Below, piece by piece: positions 12,548 through 23,554 of a stretch of DNA of 64,000 nt. The position numbers and the translations under genes are program-made. Numbering within the stretch: the first letter of the stretch is position 1; every line of letters starts with the position of its first letter. The DNA comes from Haloechinothrix aidingensis (GTDB lineage: Bacteria; Actinomycetota; Actinomycetes; Mycobacteriales; Pseudonocardiaceae). The notes beneath the pieces are model-generated. The model saw nothing but the letters and a program-made list of their open reading frames with translations, searched no databases and was not told the DNA's origin. The stretch covers positions 424,531 through 488,530 of the forward strand of contig NZ_JACCKD010000002.1 in assembly GCF_013450155.1 (NCBI RefSeq). The letters are read 5' to 3'.

Positions 12548-13638
12548 TTCCCCGGCGCAGGGTTCGGGGTGTTCTGCTGGGCGATGCGCTCGGCGCGGTC
12601 GGCTTCCTGCAGCGCGTTGAGGACGCCGTTGAGGTCCCCGGCCAGTACCTGGTCGAGGTTGTAGGCCTTGTAGTTCACCCGGTGGTCGGAGATCCGGTTC
12701 TCCGGGAAGTTGTATGTCCGCACCCGCTCGGACCGATCCACCGTGCGCACCTGCGAGCGGCGCGTGTCCGAGGTCTTGGCCGCCTCTTCCTCCTCGGCCA
12801 TCGCCTGCAGGCGGGCCTGGAGGACCTGCATCGCCCTGGACTTGTTCTGCAGCTGGGACTTCTCGTTCTGGCAGGAGACCACCACCCCGGTCGGCAGGTG
12901 GGTGATCCGCACAGCCGAGTCGGTGGTGTTCACGCTCTGCCCGCCGGGGCCCGAGGAGCGGAACGTGTCGATACGCAGGTCGTTCGGGTCGACCTCCACC
13001 TCGACCTCCTCCGGCTCGGGGTAGATCAGCACCCCTGCCGCGGACGTGTGGATCCTGCCCTGCGACTCCGTCGTGGGCACCCGCTGTACCCGGTGCACGC
13101 CACCCTCGTACTTCAGGCGGGCCCACACGCCGTCCGGGCCGTCCCCACCGCCCTTGATCGATACGGTGACGTCCTTGTAGCCACCGAGGTCCGATTCGGT
13201 GGAGTCGAGCACGACCACCTTCCAGCCGACGTGCTCGGCGTACCGCTGGTACATCTGCAGCAGGTCGGCTGCGAACAGCGCGGACTCTTCGCCGCCCGCA
13301 CCCGACTTGATCTCCATGACCACGTCGGAGGCGTCGTACGGGTCGCGCGGCAGCAGTAGCTCGGTCAGCCGGGACTCGAGCTGCGGGACACGCGCGTCGA
13401 GTTGCTCGACCTCCTCGGCGAACGACGGATCCTCCCGAGCAAGCTCCCGCGCGGCAGCCAGATCCTCGCGCACCGAGTCGAGCTCATTGATCGTCTTCAC
13501 GATCGGCGTCAGCTCGGAGTATCGCCGCCCCAGTTTGCGCGCGCGTTCGGCATCGGCATGCACGTCCGGATCGCCGAGCTGGCTTTCCAACTCCGCGTGC
13601 TCGGCGAGGAGGCCTTGCAGCGAGTCTCGATCCACCAT
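12538..13638 (-). CDS. prfA: Peptide chain release factor 1
   Basis: Recognises UAA/UAG and triggers peptide release. 366 residues. The codon-recognition PxT element is present as [15 protein letters not shown], and the catalytic [17 protein letters not shown] stretch holds GGQ near residue 237. The class I signature and Lys/Arg-rich C-terminal [10 protein letters not shown] region confirm RF1 rather than RF2 (no SPF motif). Start ATG has GAGG upstream. Located downstream of rpmE and upstream of prmC. Confidence 0.96.
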   Translation of the reverse strand: MVDRDSLQGLLAEHAELESQLGDPDVHADAERARKLGRRYSELTPIVKTINELDSVREDLAAARELAREDPSFAEEVEQLDARVPQLESRLTELLLPRDPYDASDVVMEIKSGAGGEESALFAADLLQMYQRYAEHVGWKVVVLDSTESDLGGYKDVTVSIKGGGDGPDGVWARLKYEGGVHRVQRVPTTESQGRIHTSAAGVLIYPEPEEVEVEVDPNDLRIDTFRSSGPGGQSVNTTDSAVRITHLPTGVVVSCQNEKSQLQNKSRAMQVLQARLQAMAEEEEAAKTSDTRRSQVRTVDRSERVRTYNFPENRISDHRVNYKAYNLDQVLAGDLNGVLNALQEADRAERIAQQNTPNPAPGNAE

Positions 13639-13695
13639 GTCCTCATCTCGGCCCGTCCGCCGCCGCTGTCGTCGTCAACTCGTTACGACACATAC

Positions 13696-13726
13696 GCCCG
13701 CCCCTGCCGACTGCGCAGGGACGGGC
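13696..13726 (-). terminator. Hairpin between rpmE and prfA
   Basis: An 11-of-12-bp stem (13696-13707 with 13715-13726) with a 7-base loop lies just after the rpmE stop (13764) and before the prfA start. It may partly terminate rpmE transcripts so that L31 is made in excess over RF1. Confidence 0.5.
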
Positions 13727-13763
13727 GCTGTCGTCGCGCTACCGCCGTCGAACCGGACGGCCG

Positions 13764-13979
13764 CTACTTCGCCGTGCGCTTGCCGTAACGCTGCTCGAAC
13801 CGGGCGACACGACCACCGGTGTCCAGGATCTTCTGCTTACCCGTGTAGAACGGGTGGCACTTCGAGCAGATCTCGACGTAGATATTGCCCGATTCCTTCG
13901 TGCTGCGCGTGGTGAACGAGTTACCACAGGCGCAGTTCACCTGGGTCGTGATGTAGTCAGGATGAATACCGCTCTTCAT
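13764..13979 (-). CDS. rpmE: Ribosomal protein bL31, zinc-binding (C+) form
   Basis: 71-residue 50S protein. The zinc ligands are all present: Cys16 and Cys18 in NCACG, and Cys38 and Cys41 in CSKC. This marks it as the zinc-containing form; actinobacteria usually hold a Zur-repressed cysteine-free paralogue elsewhere. Preceded by AAAGGG eight bases before ATG. Lies between rho and prfA, as in M. tuberculosis. Confidence 0.96.
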   Translation of the reverse strand: MKSGIHPDYITTQVNCACGNSFTTRSTKESGNIYVEICSKCHPFYTGKQKILDTGGRVARFEQRYGKRTAK

Positions 13980-14134
13980 GAGTGCCCTTTCGTCTCGGAC
14001 GCCGGGTCCCCGCCCGCGGTGTGACGGGGTGAACCGGCGCCGCTATTCGTACTGCGCACGGCGAGTCCTGCGGCCCATTCTTCCAGACGCACGGCATCGC
14101 ACCGCGCGTGCCCGTCAGATCCGCGGCGCGAACC

Positions 14135-16189
14135 CTAGACCTGCTGTTGCTGCGCCGCTTCCTCTTCCTGACCGGGTGCCGTCTTGGACACCTGCATCAG
14201 GAACTCGATATTGGTCTTGGACTTGCGCAGCCGGTCGAGCAGCAGGTCGATGGACTGCTGCGAGTCGAGAGCGTGCAGCACCCGGTGCAGCTTGTGCGTC
14301 ACCGCCAGCTCGTCCGGGGACAGCAGCAACTCCTCCTTGCGCGTACCCGACGGGTTCACGTCCACGGCAGGGAACACCCGACGCTCGGAGATCTTGCGGT
14401 CCAGCTTGAGCTCGGCGTTACCGGTGCCCTTGAACTCCTCGAAGATCACCGTGTCCATCGTCGAGCCCGTCTCGACCATCGCGGTCGCGAAGATCGTCAG
14501 CGAGCCGCCTTCCTCGATGTTGCGCGCCGCGCCCAGGAACCGCTTCGGCGGGTACAGCGCGGTCGAGTCGACACCACCGGAGAGGATGCGCCCCGAGGCC
14601 GGGGCCGCCAGGTTGTAGGCCCTGCCGAGCCTGGTGATCGAGTCGAGCAGCACGACCACGTCGTGTCCCATCTCGACGAGCCGCTTGGCGCGCTCGATGG
14701 ACAGCTCGGCCACGGTGGTGTGATCCGATGCTGGCCGGTCGAAGGTCGACGAGATGACCTCGCCCTTCACCGACCGCTGCATGTCGGTGACCTCCTCAGG
14801 ACGTTCATCCACCAGCACGACCATGAGCCAGCATTCCGGGTTGTTCGTGGTGATCGCGTTGGCGACGTCCTGCAGGATCGTGGTCTTACCGGCCTTCGGC
14901 GGCGAGACGATCAGCGCACGCTGCCCCTTGCCGACCGGCATGACCAGGTCGATCACGCGGGTGGTGAGCTTGTTCGGCTCGGTCTCCAGCCGCAGCCGCT
15001 CGTTCGGGTAGAGCGGGGTGAGTTTGGTGAACTCGGGACGCTTGACGTTGTCCGGCTCGAGCCCGTTGATCGTGTCCACGCGCACAAGCGGGTTGAACTT
15101 CTGCCGCTGCTGCTCACCCTCCCGGGGCTGCCTGACCACACCGGTGATCGCATCGCCCCTGCGCAGGCCGTACTTGCGCACGAGGGAGAGCGAGACGTAC
15201 ACGTCGTGCGGCCCGGCGAGATAGCCGGAGGTACGCACGAACGCATAGTTGTCCAGTACGTCGAGGATCCCGGCGATCGGTAGCAGCACATCGTCCTCAC
15301 GCACGTCGGTGGCGTCCGATCCGCCGCCGCCGCCGTCACCGCGGCCGCCCCGGCGCCTGCGATCCCGTGACCGCCTGCTGCGCCTGCCGCCGCCGCGCTC
15401 GTCGTCGTCGGAGTTGGACTTGGCGTTGTTGCCCTGCTGGCGGCGCTGGTCCCCGCCGTCGCGCTGGGACTGCTCACCACCGTCGTCCTGGCCGGAACGA
15501 CCACCGCCCTTGGCGTCTTGGCCCTTGGCGTCGGCGCCCTTGGCGTCCTGCTCGGCTCGCTGGCTGTTGTTTCCGCCACCGGACCCCCGCGACGAACCAC
15601 GCCTGCGCCGCGACCCCTCACGGCGAGCGGGCTCGTCCTGCTGCTGGCCACCGCCGGTGTCCTTGTCCCTTACGGGCTCGGCAACCTGCGTCGCGCCCTC
15701 GGCTCCGCGCGCACCGGCCGCAGTGCCCTGCCCGGCGCCGGCGTCCGTACCATTCTCCGGTCCGTTCGCCGGGCCCGCCGGGGACCTGTCGCGCCCAGCG
15801 GCTGCCTCGCCGCCCGTGTTCGAAGCCCCGGTGTCGGGCTTGTCGCCGGGCTCGTCGGCACCGGACGTGCTCGTCACTCCGTCGAGAGGCAGGGAGTTCT
15901 CGTCGTCGGACGTCGCGGCGCGCTTCTTCGTCTTCCCCTGGCGCTCACGGATCGCCGCGATGAGATCGCCCTTACGCATCCCCTTGGTGTCGGTCACGCC
16001 GAGTTCGACGGCGAGTTCGCGCAGCTCGGCAATCACCATGCCGGACAGTCCGCCGCCACGACGCTTCGGCTTGTCGGAAGTGCCGTTGCTGTCCTGCGCA
16101 GAATCTACCGTCACGTTATCGCTCCCCGAAGATGCCGACTGAGTTTCTGGCGCTTCCACGCTGCCGCTCAAAAGATCCGTGTTGCTCAC
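14135..16189 (-). CDS. rho: Transcription termination factor Rho, actinobacterial long form
   Basis: ATP-dependent RNA translocase that ends transcription. 684 residues. An N-terminal Rho_N/SAP-like helix pair ([15 protein letters not shown] near residue 51) is followed by a ~200-residue low-complexity insertion rich in Gly, Arg, Asp, Gln and Ser (about 90-290). Then come the cold-shock RNA-binding domain and the RecA motor with P-loop [10 protein letters not shown] near residue 428. Actinobacterial Rho proteins carry such insertions, known to extend RNA binding and tolerate structured GC-rich RNA. GTG start with GGAAGGA. A 680-base gene-free leader lies upstream. Confidence 0.96.
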   Translation of the reverse strand: MSNTDLLSGSVEAPETQSASSGSDNVTVDSAQDSNGTSDKPKRRGGGLSGMVIAELRELAVELGVTDTKGMRKGDLIAAIRERQGKTKKRAATSDDENSLPLDGVTSTSGADEPGDKPDTGASNTGGEAAAGRDRSPAGPANGPENGTDAGAGQGTAAGARGAEGATQVAEPVRDKDTGGGQQQDEPARREGSRRRRGSSRGSGGGNNSQRAEQDAKGADAKGQDAKGGGRSGQDDGGEQSQRDGGDQRRQQGNNAKSNSDDDERGGGRRSRRSRDRRRRGGRGDGGGGGSDATDVREDDVLLPIAGILDVLDNYAFVRTSGYLAGPHDVYVSLSLVRKYGLRRGDAITGVVRQPREGEQQRQKFNPLVRVDTINGLEPDNVKRPEFTKLTPLYPNERLRLETEPNKLTTRVIDLVMPVGKGQRALIVSPPKAGKTTILQDVANAITTNNPECWLMVVLVDERPEEVTDMQRSVKGEVISSTFDRPASDHTTVAELSIERAKRLVEMGHDVVVLLDSITRLGRAYNLAAPASGRILSGGVDSTALYPPKRFLGAARNIEEGGSLTIFATAMVETGSTMDTVIFEEFKGTGNAELKLDRKISERRVFPAVDVNPSGTRKEELLLSPDELAVTHKLHRVLHALDSQQSIDLLLDRLRKSKTNIEFLMQVSKTAPGQEEEAAQQQQV

Positions 16190-16869
16190 GCAAGTCCTTC
16201 CTGACCGATCCCCGCCCCAGCGTGGATCAGCGACGCGTCACCCGCACCGTTACGCGGGCCGACGCCATGTCTCATTGGAAACGTGCAGCCGAACGCACGT
16301 TGACTCCCTACGGCTGTGTGCACGGATTCTGTGGCCCGGTACCCCTGAATTATTCTGCCTCCCAGAGTGTCGAGGCATCAGCTCCGCGCACGTGAGCCTG
16401 CTGCTACGCCAGTTCCTTTCGACGCGAACCTCACGTTCTCAACAGCTCTCACACCGTCCCCGCTGCGGGCGGGCCTGGCGGGGATTGGGTACACAACCAC
16501 TGCAGGGCCGCACACACGGGATTCTGCATGCCTCCGAAACGTACCCGAAGGCACACGAACTCGATCACCGTGACAACCGGGAACCCACCTCGCGGCCCCC
16601 TCGGCTTGGTCAGCCGAGAGTACGCCGGAAGTGAAAGATGCGTTCCGGGAAGAGGCCCGGAAGTCGCACCAGGTGCGGAATCCGCACGGTGAACGAACAC
16701 CTCCGAGCGTAGACTCCCCATCGACACCACGCAACAACCACCCCCGCTTTGTACACCCGTGTCGCCCTCGCGCTGGTCAGCAGGGCTCACTGGGCCGCTC
16801 ACCAGCCGGCTGACCGGCCCCGCCGAGAGCGCGCCGAGCCCCGGCAGCCGAGCCGTCGGACGGGCAGCG
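16190..16869. other. 680-base gap between thrB and rho
   Basis: No convincing gene was found: the open frames here are arginine/proline-rich shadows without ribosome sites. A perfect 7-bp hairpin (16600-16606 with 16612-16618) and a GC palindrome near 16805-16820 just beyond the thrB stop are visible. The length before rho suggests a long regulatory leader for rho (Rho often controls its own transcription), but no promoter hexamers are clear enough to report. Confidence 0.4.
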
Positions 16870-17763
16870 CTACAGGGCAGCCACGCGCACCCCGGTACGG
16901 TCGACCGGCAACTCGACGGCGGTGAACCCGGTGAGGTCGACTCCCTCGGGCAACGCCCCATCGGTGGTCAGTGCCAGCACGGTCGGACCACCCCCGGAGA
17001 CCACCGCGGCGACATCGCGCTCGCGGAGCTGCCGGACGAGGTGCACCGTCGCCGGATAGGCGGGCTCCCGGTAGTCCTGATGCAGCCTGTCCTCCGTACC
17101 CGGCAGCAACAACCCCGGGTCGGTCGTCAACGCGTGCAGGCCGAGCGCGGCCCGACCGGCGGCGAAGGCCGCGTCACCGTGCGGGACGTGCTCCGGCAAC
17201 AGGCCCCTGGCCGCCGACGTGGACGATCGTTGCTCGGGTACCGCCAGCACCGGGCGGATACCGGGATGCGGATCCAGCCGTTCGGCGCGCCAGCTCGACA
17301 CGCCGGCCCGGACGTCCTGCCACGCCAGCACGAGCCCGCCGAACAGGCTCGCGGCCGCGTTGTCCGCATGGCCTTCGAGCTCGGCGGCCAGCTCGAGTGC
17401 CGCGGCGTCCACCGACTTGCCGGCCAGCGCGTAGCCGGCTGCGACGCCCGCGACCACGGCCGCCGCGGAGGAGCCGAGTCCCCTGGCATGCGGGATCGTG
17501 TTGTGGCAGCGCAGGTACAGGCCGGGGCACGGGACATCGAGGTGCTCGCATGCCCGTCGCAGGGCCCGCACGACCAGGTGGCTCTCGTCGGTCGGCACGT
17601 CCGAGACGTCTCCGGCACCGGCATCGATCGGCTCGATGAGCACGCCCTCGTCGAGCACCCGTAGCTCGATGACCTCGAACAAGCCGAGGGCCATACCGAA
17701 CGTGTCGAAACCGGGACCCAGATTGGCCGTCGACGCGGGCACCGTGACACGGAATCCGATCAC
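16870..17763 (-). CDS. thrB: Homoserine kinase
   Basis: GHMP kinase that phosphorylates homoserine for threonine synthesis. 297 residues. The ATP-binding loop HARGLGSSAAAVVAG near residue 92 and the N-terminal PASTANLGPGFDTFG are diagnostic, with the C-terminal SGGGPTVLAL motif near residue 258. GTG start with GGGAG upstream. Third gene of the hom-thrC-thrB run, 9 bases after thrC. Confidence 0.95.
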   Translation of the reverse strand: MIGFRVTVPASTANLGPGFDTFGMALGLFEVIELRVLDEGVLIEPIDAGAGDVSDVPTDESHLVVRALRRACEHLDVPCPGLYLRCHNTIPHARGLGSSAAAVVAGVAAGYALAGKSVDAAALELAAELEGHADNAAASLFGGLVLAWQDVRAGVSSWRAERLDPHPGIRPVLAVPEQRSSTSAARGLLPEHVPHGDAAFAAGRAALGLHALTTDPGLLLPGTEDRLHQDYREPAYPATVHLVRQLRERDVAAVVSGGGPTVLALTTDGALPEGVDLTGFTAVELPVDRTGVRVAAL

Positions 17764-17772
17764 GCCGTCTCC

Positions 17773-18855
17773 CTACTCGTCGGTGAGGTCGAGTGCGCTG
17801 ACCACCGCCTGAGGGTCCACCGGAAGCGGCTCGACCTCGACGTTGCCCTCCAGCGCGGTCGCCGGATCCTTCAGGCCGTGCCCGGTGACCGTGCACACCA
17901 CGGTCGAACCCGCCGGGATCCGCCCGTCCGCCGCCGTCTGCAGCAGCCCGGCCACACTGGCGGCCGAGGCCGGTTCCACGAAGATCCCTTCGGATGCGGC
18001 GAGCAGCCGGTACGCCGACAGGATCTGCTCGTCGCTGACCGCGTCGAACAGTCCCCCTGAGGAGTTCTTGGCCTCCACCGCAGGATCCCAGGACGCCGGG
18101 CTACCGACCCGGATCGCCGTCGCGACCGTGTCGGGGTCGCTGACCGGCTCCCCGTGCACCAGCGGCGCGGCTCCCGAAGCCTGGAAGCCGAACATCCGCG
18201 GCGCCGCCTCGATCAGCTTGTCGGCCGCGTAGTCGACGTAGCCCGACCAGTACGCTGTGATATTGCCCGCATTTCCGACCGGCAGGCAGTGCACGTCCGG
18301 AGCCACACCGAGCACGTCGCAGATCTCCCAGGCCGCCGTCTTCTGCCCGACGAGCCGGACGGGATTGACCGAGTTCACCAGGGTGACGGGGTGATCGAGC
18401 GCCGTCTTGCGGGCCAGCTCGAGGCAGTCGTCGAAGTTCCCGTCGATCTGCAGCAGGCGCGCGCCGTGCAGGGTGGCCTGCGCGAGCTTGCCCATCGCGA
18501 TCTTGCCCTGCGGCACGAGCACGGCACACGTCAGGCCGGCCCGGGCGGCGTAGGCGGCGGCCGAGGCCGACGTGTTCCCCGTGGAGGCGCACAACACGGC
18601 CTTGATGCCGCTGGCGAGCGCGTGTGTGATCGCCACGGTCATCCCACGGTCCTTGAAGGAGCCGGTCGGGTTGACGCCCTCGACCTTGACGTACACCTCG
18701 CAGCCGGTCAGCTCGGACAGCCGGGGGGCGCTGATGAGCGGCGTGTTGCCCTCCCCGAGCGTGACGACGGCCGCGTCGTCCGGGATCGGGATACGTTCGC
18801 TGTAGGCATGGATGATGCCCGGCTTGACCGGCCGGGACGCCTGCACCGCATTCAC
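17773..18855 (-). CDS. thrC: Threonine synthase
   Basis: PLP enzyme that converts O-phosphohomoserine to threonine. 360 residues, the short bacterial type. The PLP lysine is in GSFKDRGM near residue 66, and the phosphate-binding glycine loop GNAGN near residue 190. Translation is coupled to hom: the GTG start overlaps the hom stop in a GTGA tetranucleotide (18852-18855). Order hom-thrC-thrB gives a complete homoserine-to-threonine branch. Confidence 0.95.
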   Translation of the reverse strand: MNAVQASRPVKPGIIHAYSERIPIPDDAAVVTLGEGNTPLISAPRLSELTGCEVYVKVEGVNPTGSFKDRGMTVAITHALASGIKAVLCASTGNTSASAAAYAARAGLTCAVLVPQGKIAMGKLAQATLHGARLLQIDGNFDDCLELARKTALDHPVTLVNSVNPVRLVGQKTAAWEICDVLGVAPDVHCLPVGNAGNITAYWSGYVDYAADKLIEAAPRMFGFQASGAAPLVHGEPVSDPDTVATAIRVGSPASWDPAVEAKNSSGGLFDAVSDEQILSAYRLLAASEGIFVEPASAASVAGLLQTAADGRIPAGSTVVCTVTGHGLKDPATALEGNVEVEPLPVDPQAVVSALDLTDE

Positions 18856-20195
18856 GAGTCTTCGCCTTCCACCCTCATGACGCTGACCACTTCATGGACG
18901 ACGTCGAGCTCGCCGATGTCGTCGACGGTCGCGCGCAGTGCCGCGTCCGGCGCCGCGTGCGTGACCACCACCAGGCTGGCCGTGGAGTGCTTGTCCCGCT
19001 GACGTACCGCGGCGATACTGACGTCGTGCTTGGCGAACACCTGGGACACCTGCGCGAGCACGCCCGGACGGTCCGCCACCTGCAGGCTGATGTGGTATCG
19101 CGTCGGCGTCTCGCCCATCGGGCGTACCCCGAGCCCGGCGTGCGCGGACTCCCGCGGTCCCCTGCCGCCGCCCGCGCGGTTGCGTGCCACGTCGACGAGG
19201 TCGCCGAGCACCGCGCTGGCCGTCGGAGCGCCGCCCGCGCCCTGGCCGAAGAACATCAGCTCACCGGCACCGTCCGCCTCGACGTAGACCGCGTTGAACG
19301 CCCCGCCGACCCCGGCGAGCTGGTGGCTGCGCGGGATCATCACCGGGTGCACGCGCACGGAGACCGACTCGGACCCGTCCGGGCCGACGACCCGCTCGCA
19401 GATGGCGAGCAGCTTGACGGTCCGGCCGATCATCTTGGCGGCGGCGACGTCGGCCGCACTGACCGAACCGATACCCTCTCTGTACACATCGGACGCGGCG
19501 ATCCGGGTATGGAAAGCGAGCGACGCGAGGATCGCCGCCTTCGACGCGGCATCGTAACCGTCCACATCGGCTGTGGGGTCGGCTTCGGCGTAGCCGAGGT
19601 TGCTCGCCTCCTCCAGGGTGTCTACATAGCCCGCACCCGTGCTGTCCATCGCCGAGAGAATGTAGTTGGTCGTTCCGTTGACGATGCCCATGACGCGCGT
19701 GATGCGGTCGCCTGCCAGGGACTCGCGCAGCGGGCGCACAAGCGGGATCGCACCGGCCACCGCGGCCTCGTAGTACAGGTCAGCCCCCGAGGCGTCCGCC
19801 GCCTCGGACAGTTCACGCGAGCAGTCGGCCAGCAGCGCCTTGTTCGCCGTGACCACGGACTTGCCGGACCGCAGGGCGGTCAGCAGCCAGCTGCGCGCCG
19901 GCTCGATCCCCCCGACGAGCTCGACGACGACATCGACGTCCGAGGCGATGAGGCCCTCGACGTCCGAGGTGAGCAGGTCGGCAGGCAGCTCGGGATGCTT
20001 GTCGGGACGGCGTACGGCGATACCGGCCAGCTCGACGGGAGCGCCGGCGCGGGCGGTGAACTCCGCGGCTTCCTCGGTGAGCAGTCGCGCCACCTCGCTA
20101 CCGACGGTGCCACACCCCAGCAGCGCCACCCGGACAGGTGTGGGCTCGGCCTCCGCGGGGTCGCCCGACCGCCCCAGCTCGGCGGAGAGGGCCAT
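18852..20195 (-). CDS. hom: Homoserine dehydrogenase
   Basis: NAD(P)H-dependent reduction of aspartate semialdehyde to homoserine. 447 residues. The N-terminal Rossmann motif is [15 protein letters not shown], the catalytic domain reads [14 protein letters not shown] and [17 protein letters not shown], and the C-terminal ACT domain begins at [13 protein letters not shown] (about residue 365), the usual site of threonine feedback inhibition. ATG at 20193-20195 is preferred: GGAGGT sits six bases upstream and the ATG overlaps the lysA stop by one base. Confidence 0.95.
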   Translation of the reverse strand: MALSAELGRSGDPAEAEPTPVRVALLGCGTVGSEVARLLTEEAAEFTARAGAPVELAGIAVRRPDKHPELPADLLTSDVEGLIASDVDVVVELVGGIEPARSWLLTALRSGKSVVTANKALLADCSRELSEAADASGADLYYEAAVAGAIPLVRPLRESLAGDRITRVMGIVNGTTNYILSAMDSTGAGYVDTLEEASNLGYAEADPTADVDGYDAASKAAILASLAFHTRIAASDVYREGIGSVSAADVAAAKMIGRTVKLLAICERVVGPDGSESVSVRVHPVMIPRSHQLAGVGGAFNAVYVEADGAGELMFFGQGAGGAPTASAVLGDLVDVARNRAGGGRGPRESAHAGLGVRPMGETPTRYHISLQVADRPGVLAQVSQVFAKHDVSIAAVRQRDKHSTASLVVVTHAAPDAALRATVDDIGELDVVHEVVSVMRVEGEDS

Positions 20196-21631
20196 CACGA
20201 CACCTCCAAACGCATCAGGTCGTCCGTCGTCTCCCTGCGCAGCAACTCTCGGGCACTGCCGTTACGCACGCTGACCACGGCCGGCAGCGGCTGCCGGTTG
20301 TACCCGCTGGCCATCGAGTAGCAGTACGCACCGGTGGCCGCCACGGCCACCAGGTCACCAGCGGCGAGGTTATGCGGCAGCCAGCAGTCGCGGACCACGA
20401 TGTCGCCGGACTCACAGTGCCTACCGACCACCCTGCTCTGCGTCGCCTCGACGGCCACGGACCCGTCATCACTCGACCGGGAGACCAGCCTGCAGTCATA
20501 GGCAGCGTCGTACAACGCGGTGCGGATATTGTCGCTCATCCCACCGTCGACGCTGACGTAGCGGCGCACGGCGCCGTCACCGAGCGGGACATCCTTGATC
20601 GTGCCCACCTCGTAGAGCGTGATGGCTCCCGGGCCCGCGATCGCACGACCGGGCTCACCGGCGATCTTGGGCATCGGCAGCTCAGCGTAATCGCACTCCT
20701 TGCGCACCATCTCCCGGATCTGGGTCACCATCTGCGCAGGCGGGGGCGGGTTGTCCTTCTCCGTGTAGGCGATACCGAACCCACCGCCGAGGTCGACCAG
20801 CCCGAGCTGCTCGGTGATCTCCGGGCCGTGCTCCTCACGCAGCTGCGCGATCAGGCCGATGACGCGCCTTGCGGCCACCTCGAACCCGTCGGGGTCGAAG
20901 ATCTGCGAACCGATATGACTGTGCAGCCCGATGAGCTGCAGCGACTCCGCGCCGACAACCCTGCGTACGGCCTCGGCTGCGTCGCCTGCCGCCAGCGAGA
21001 AGCCGAACTTCTGGTCCTCGTGCGCGGTGGCGATGAATTCATGGGTGTGCGCCTCGACGCCGACCGTCACGCGCACCAGCACCTGCTGCCGGACGCCGCG
21101 GTCGGCCGCGACCTTGGCCAGCCGCGCGATCTCCTGGAAGGAGTCGAGCACGACGGTGCCGACACCGGCGTCCACGGCTTCCTCGAGTTCGGCGACGGAC
21201 TTGTTGTTGCCGTGGAAGGTGATCCGCTCGACAGGGAAGTCCGCCGCCCGGGCCACGGTCAGCTCGCCTCCACTGCACACGTCCAGGCTCAGGCCCTGGG
21301 CCGCGACCCAGCGCGCCACCTCCTTGCACAGGAAGGCCTTCGACGCGTAGTGCACGAGGCTCGGGTCCTCGAACGCCTCGGCGTACTCGGCACACCGGGA
21401 CCGGAAGTCCGCCTCGTCGATGACGAACAGCGGAGTTCCGTGTGTCGCGGCGAGCTCGCGTACGTCGACACCGGCGATGCGCACCACGCCGTCCGGGGCG
21501 CGGTAGACGTTACGCGGCCATACCTTCGGGTACAGCCGGTCCAATTCGTCCGACGTGGACGGTGGATATCCTGACGTATCCACGTGCGGGTGCACCTCGG
21601 CGTGCCGAGGGCCAGCGGGGTGAGCACACAT
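20195..21631 (-). CDS. lysA: Diaminopimelate decarboxylase
   Basis: Last step of lysine synthesis: PLP-dependent decarboxylation of meso-DAP. 478 residues. The PLP lysine is in [13 protein letters not shown] near residue 85, with the Gly-rich phosphate loop [11 protein letters not shown] near 270 and the second-subunit Cys/Glu/Tyr motifs near 370-445 (for example GRHCESGD). ATG at 21629-21631, seven bases from the argS stop; AGGAAG is close upstream. Upstream in-frame codons belong to argS sequence. Feeds directly into the threonine genes by position as in M. tuberculosis Rv1293. Confidence 0.95.
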   Translation of the reverse strand: MCAHPAGPRHAEVHPHVDTSGYPPSTSDELDRLYPKVWPRNVYRAPDGVVRIAGVDVRELAATHGTPLFVIDEADFRSRCAEYAEAFEDPSLVHYASKAFLCKEVARWVAAQGLSLDVCSGGELTVARAADFPVERITFHGNNKSVAELEEAVDAGVGTVVLDSFQEIARLAKVAADRGVRQQVLVRVTVGVEAHTHEFIATAHEDQKFGFSLAAGDAAEAVRRVVGAESLQLIGLHSHIGSQIFDPDGFEVAARRVIGLIAQLREEHGPEITEQLGLVDLGGGFGIAYTEKDNPPPPAQMVTQIREMVRKECDYAELPMPKIAGEPGRAIAGPGAITLYEVGTIKDVPLGDGAVRRYVSVDGGMSDNIRTALYDAAYDCRLVSRSSDDGSVAVEATQSRVVGRHCESGDIVVRDCWLPHNLAAGDLVAVAATGAYCYSMASGYNRQPLPAVVSVRNGSARELLRRETTDDLMRLEVS

Positions 21632-21636
21632 GCTTC

Positions 21637-23307
21637 CTACATCCGATCCGGGGCCGAGACACCGAGCAGGGCGAGTCCATTGGCGAGCGTCTGGCGAGCC
21701 GCCTCGCAAAGCGCGAGCCTGGCGAACGTCGTCGGCGTGGCCTCCTCGTCGCCCTGCGGAAGGACCCTGGCGGCGTCATAGAACTTGTGATACGCGCTCG
21801 CCAGCTCCTCGAGGTAGCGAGCGATCCGGTGGGGCTCGCGCAGCTCGGCCGCGCGCGCGACCACCTTGGGGAACTCACCGATCGTACGGACAAGGTCACC
21901 CTCCCGGGGGTGGCTGAGCAGCCCGAGATCGATCTGTGAGCCGTCCGTGCCCGCTACCGGCGGCAGCCCGAGCTCGGCGGCGTTGCGTTGCAGCGACGCC
22001 AGCCGGGCATGCGCGTACTGCACGTAGAACACCGGGTTCTCGGCGGTGTTCTTGCGCAGCAGGTCGAGATCGACGTCGACGGCCGAGTCGACCGAGTAGC
22101 GAGCCAGCTCGTAACGGGCGGCGTCCACGCCGACCGCGTCAACGAGGTCCTCCAGCGTGACCACCGTACCGGCGCGCTTGCTCATCCGCACCGGCTTGCC
22201 GTCACTGACGAGGTTGACCATCTGGCCGATGAGCACCTCCACCACATCCGGGTCGTCCCCGAGCGCGGCGGCGGTCGCCTTGAGCCTGCCGATGTACCCG
22301 TGGTGGTCCGCGCCGAGCATGTAGATGCACAGGTCGAAGCCCCGGGAACGCTTGTCGGCGAGGTAGGCGATATCGGCCGCGATGTAGGCCGGCGCACCGT
22401 CGCTCTTGACGACCACCCGGTCCTTGTCGTCACCGAACTCCGTGGAACGCATCCACCACGCGCCCTCTGCGTGGTAGAGGCGCCCGGACTGCTTCAGCTG
22501 CTCGAGCACCTCGTGCACAGCCCCGGAGGCGTGCAGGGAGTCCTCGTGGAAGAACACGTCGAAGTCGGTGCCGAACTCGTGCAGGCTCCGCTTGATCTGC
22601 TCGAACATCAGCTCGACGCCCACCCGGCGGAACACCTCGTCGCGCTGCCCGTCCGCGAGCTCGAGCACGCCCGGCTCGGCGCGCACGACCTCGGCGGCGA
22701 GCTCGTTGATATAGGCACCGCCGTAACCGTCCTCCGGCGGCTCGGTGCCCCGCGCGGCGGCGACGAGGGACGCGACGAACCTGTCGATCTGCGCGCCCGC
22801 GTCGTTGAAGTAGTACTCCCTGGTCACCACGGCGCCGCGTGCGGTGAGGATCCTGCCGAGCGCGTCTCCCACGGCGGCCCAGCGCGTGCCGCCCAGGTGG
22901 ATCGGTCCCGTCGGGTTGGCCGAGACGAACTCCAGGTTGACGGCCAGACCCGCGAACTCGTCGCCGCAGCCGTACGCCGCACCCTGCACGAGAACCTGAC
23001 GGACGAGCTCGCCCTGCGCGTCCGTGGCGAGTCGCAGGTTGACGAAGCCGGGGCCCGCGACCTCGGCCGAGGCGAGCCCGTCGGTTCCGGCCAGGGCGTT
23101 CGCGAGTGCCTCGGCCAGCTCCCGGGGGGTCAATCCGACCTTCTTCGCCACCTGCAGCGCGACATTGGTCGCGTAGTCACCGTGCTCGGGGTTGCGGGGG
23201 CGCTCGATAATGACGGCCTCGGGCAGCGCGCCGGTGTCCAGGCCGCGCGCGGCCAGCACCTCGGCCGCCGTCGAGCGAACCAGGTCAGCTAGTGCGGAGG
23301 GAGTCAC
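21637..23307 (-). CDS. argS: Arginyl-tRNA synthetase
   Basis: Charges tRNA-Arg; class I synthetase of 556 residues. The HIGH-like motif appears as [14 protein letters not shown] near residue 135, and the KMSKS equivalent as VRMSKRAGT near residue 361. The C-terminal DALR domain contains the [11 protein letters not shown] helix. GTG at 23305-23307 starts the conserved [13 protein letters not shown]-terminus. A TACACT -10 hexamer ends six bases before it, so the mRNA is probably leaderless. First gene of the left minus-strand block. Confidence 0.95.
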   Translation of the reverse strand: MTPSALADLVRSTAAEVLAARGLDTGALPEAVIIERPRNPEHGDYATNVALQVAKKVGLTPRELAEALANALAGTDGLASAEVAGPGFVNLRLATDAQGELVRQVLVQGAAYGCGDEFAGLAVNLEFVSANPTGPIHLGGTRWAAVGDALGRILTARGAVVTREYYFNDAGAQIDRFVASLVAAARGTEPPEDGYGGAYINELAAEVVRAEPGVLELADGQRDEVFRRVGVELMFEQIKRSLHEFGTDFDVFFHEDSLHASGAVHEVLEQLKQSGRLYHAEGAWWMRSTEFGDDKDRVVVKSDGAPAYIAADIAYLADKRSRGFDLCIYMLGADHHGYIGRLKATAAALGDDPDVVEVLIGQMVNLVSDGKPVRMSKRAGTVVTLEDLVDAVGVDAARYELARYSVDSAVDVDLDLLRKNTAENPVFYVQYAHARLASLQRNAAELGLPPVAGTDGSQIDLGLLSHPREGDLVRTIGEFPKVVARAAELREPHRIARYLEELASAYHKFYDAARVLPQGDEEATPTTFARLALCEAARQTLANGLALLGVSAPDRM

Positions 23308-23313
23308 CTGGCG

Positions 23314-23319
23314 AGTGTA
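23314..23319 (-). promoter_or_regulatory. -10 element of a probably leaderless argS promoter
   Basis: TACACT (minus strand, 23319 to 23314) fits the actinobacterial TANNNT hexamer. Six bases (CGCCAG) separate it from the argS GTG, which places transcription start at or within a base of the start codon. There is no Shine-Dalgarno. A -35 is not clear. Confidence 0.5.
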
Positions 23320-23436
23320 TGTTGCCGGACCTGCCGCTACGTCGTCGGGCTGCCCGCGACGCGAGCGCGCGTGCGCGTACCCTTCCTGGCTGGTGACCCA
23401 CCCGACAACGCCGCTGAGGGCAGACTCGCCGATCGG

Positions 23437-23468
23437 TTGACAGCGGTCACACGTCGACTGCTTAGACT
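23437..23468 (+). promoter_or_regulatory. Possible promoter of the DUF3105/DUF305 genes
   Basis: TTGACA (23437-23442) and TAGACT (23463-23468) both match consensus hexamers but are 20 bases apart, longer than usual. The -10 may work with a poorer -35. Confidence 0.3.
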
Positions 23469-23554
23469 GGGCCGGGTCACACGCCAATCCGCCACTCCGC
23501 GCCGCTTCCCGGCGGGCGCGAGGGCACGGCACGAGACGAGGTCAGCGCAGGATC

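Noticed and set aside
16378-16961. Minus-strand frames in the thrB-rho gap
   Set aside because: Compositionally shadow-like, one overlaps thrB, no SD, no recognisable domain; treated as rho leader.
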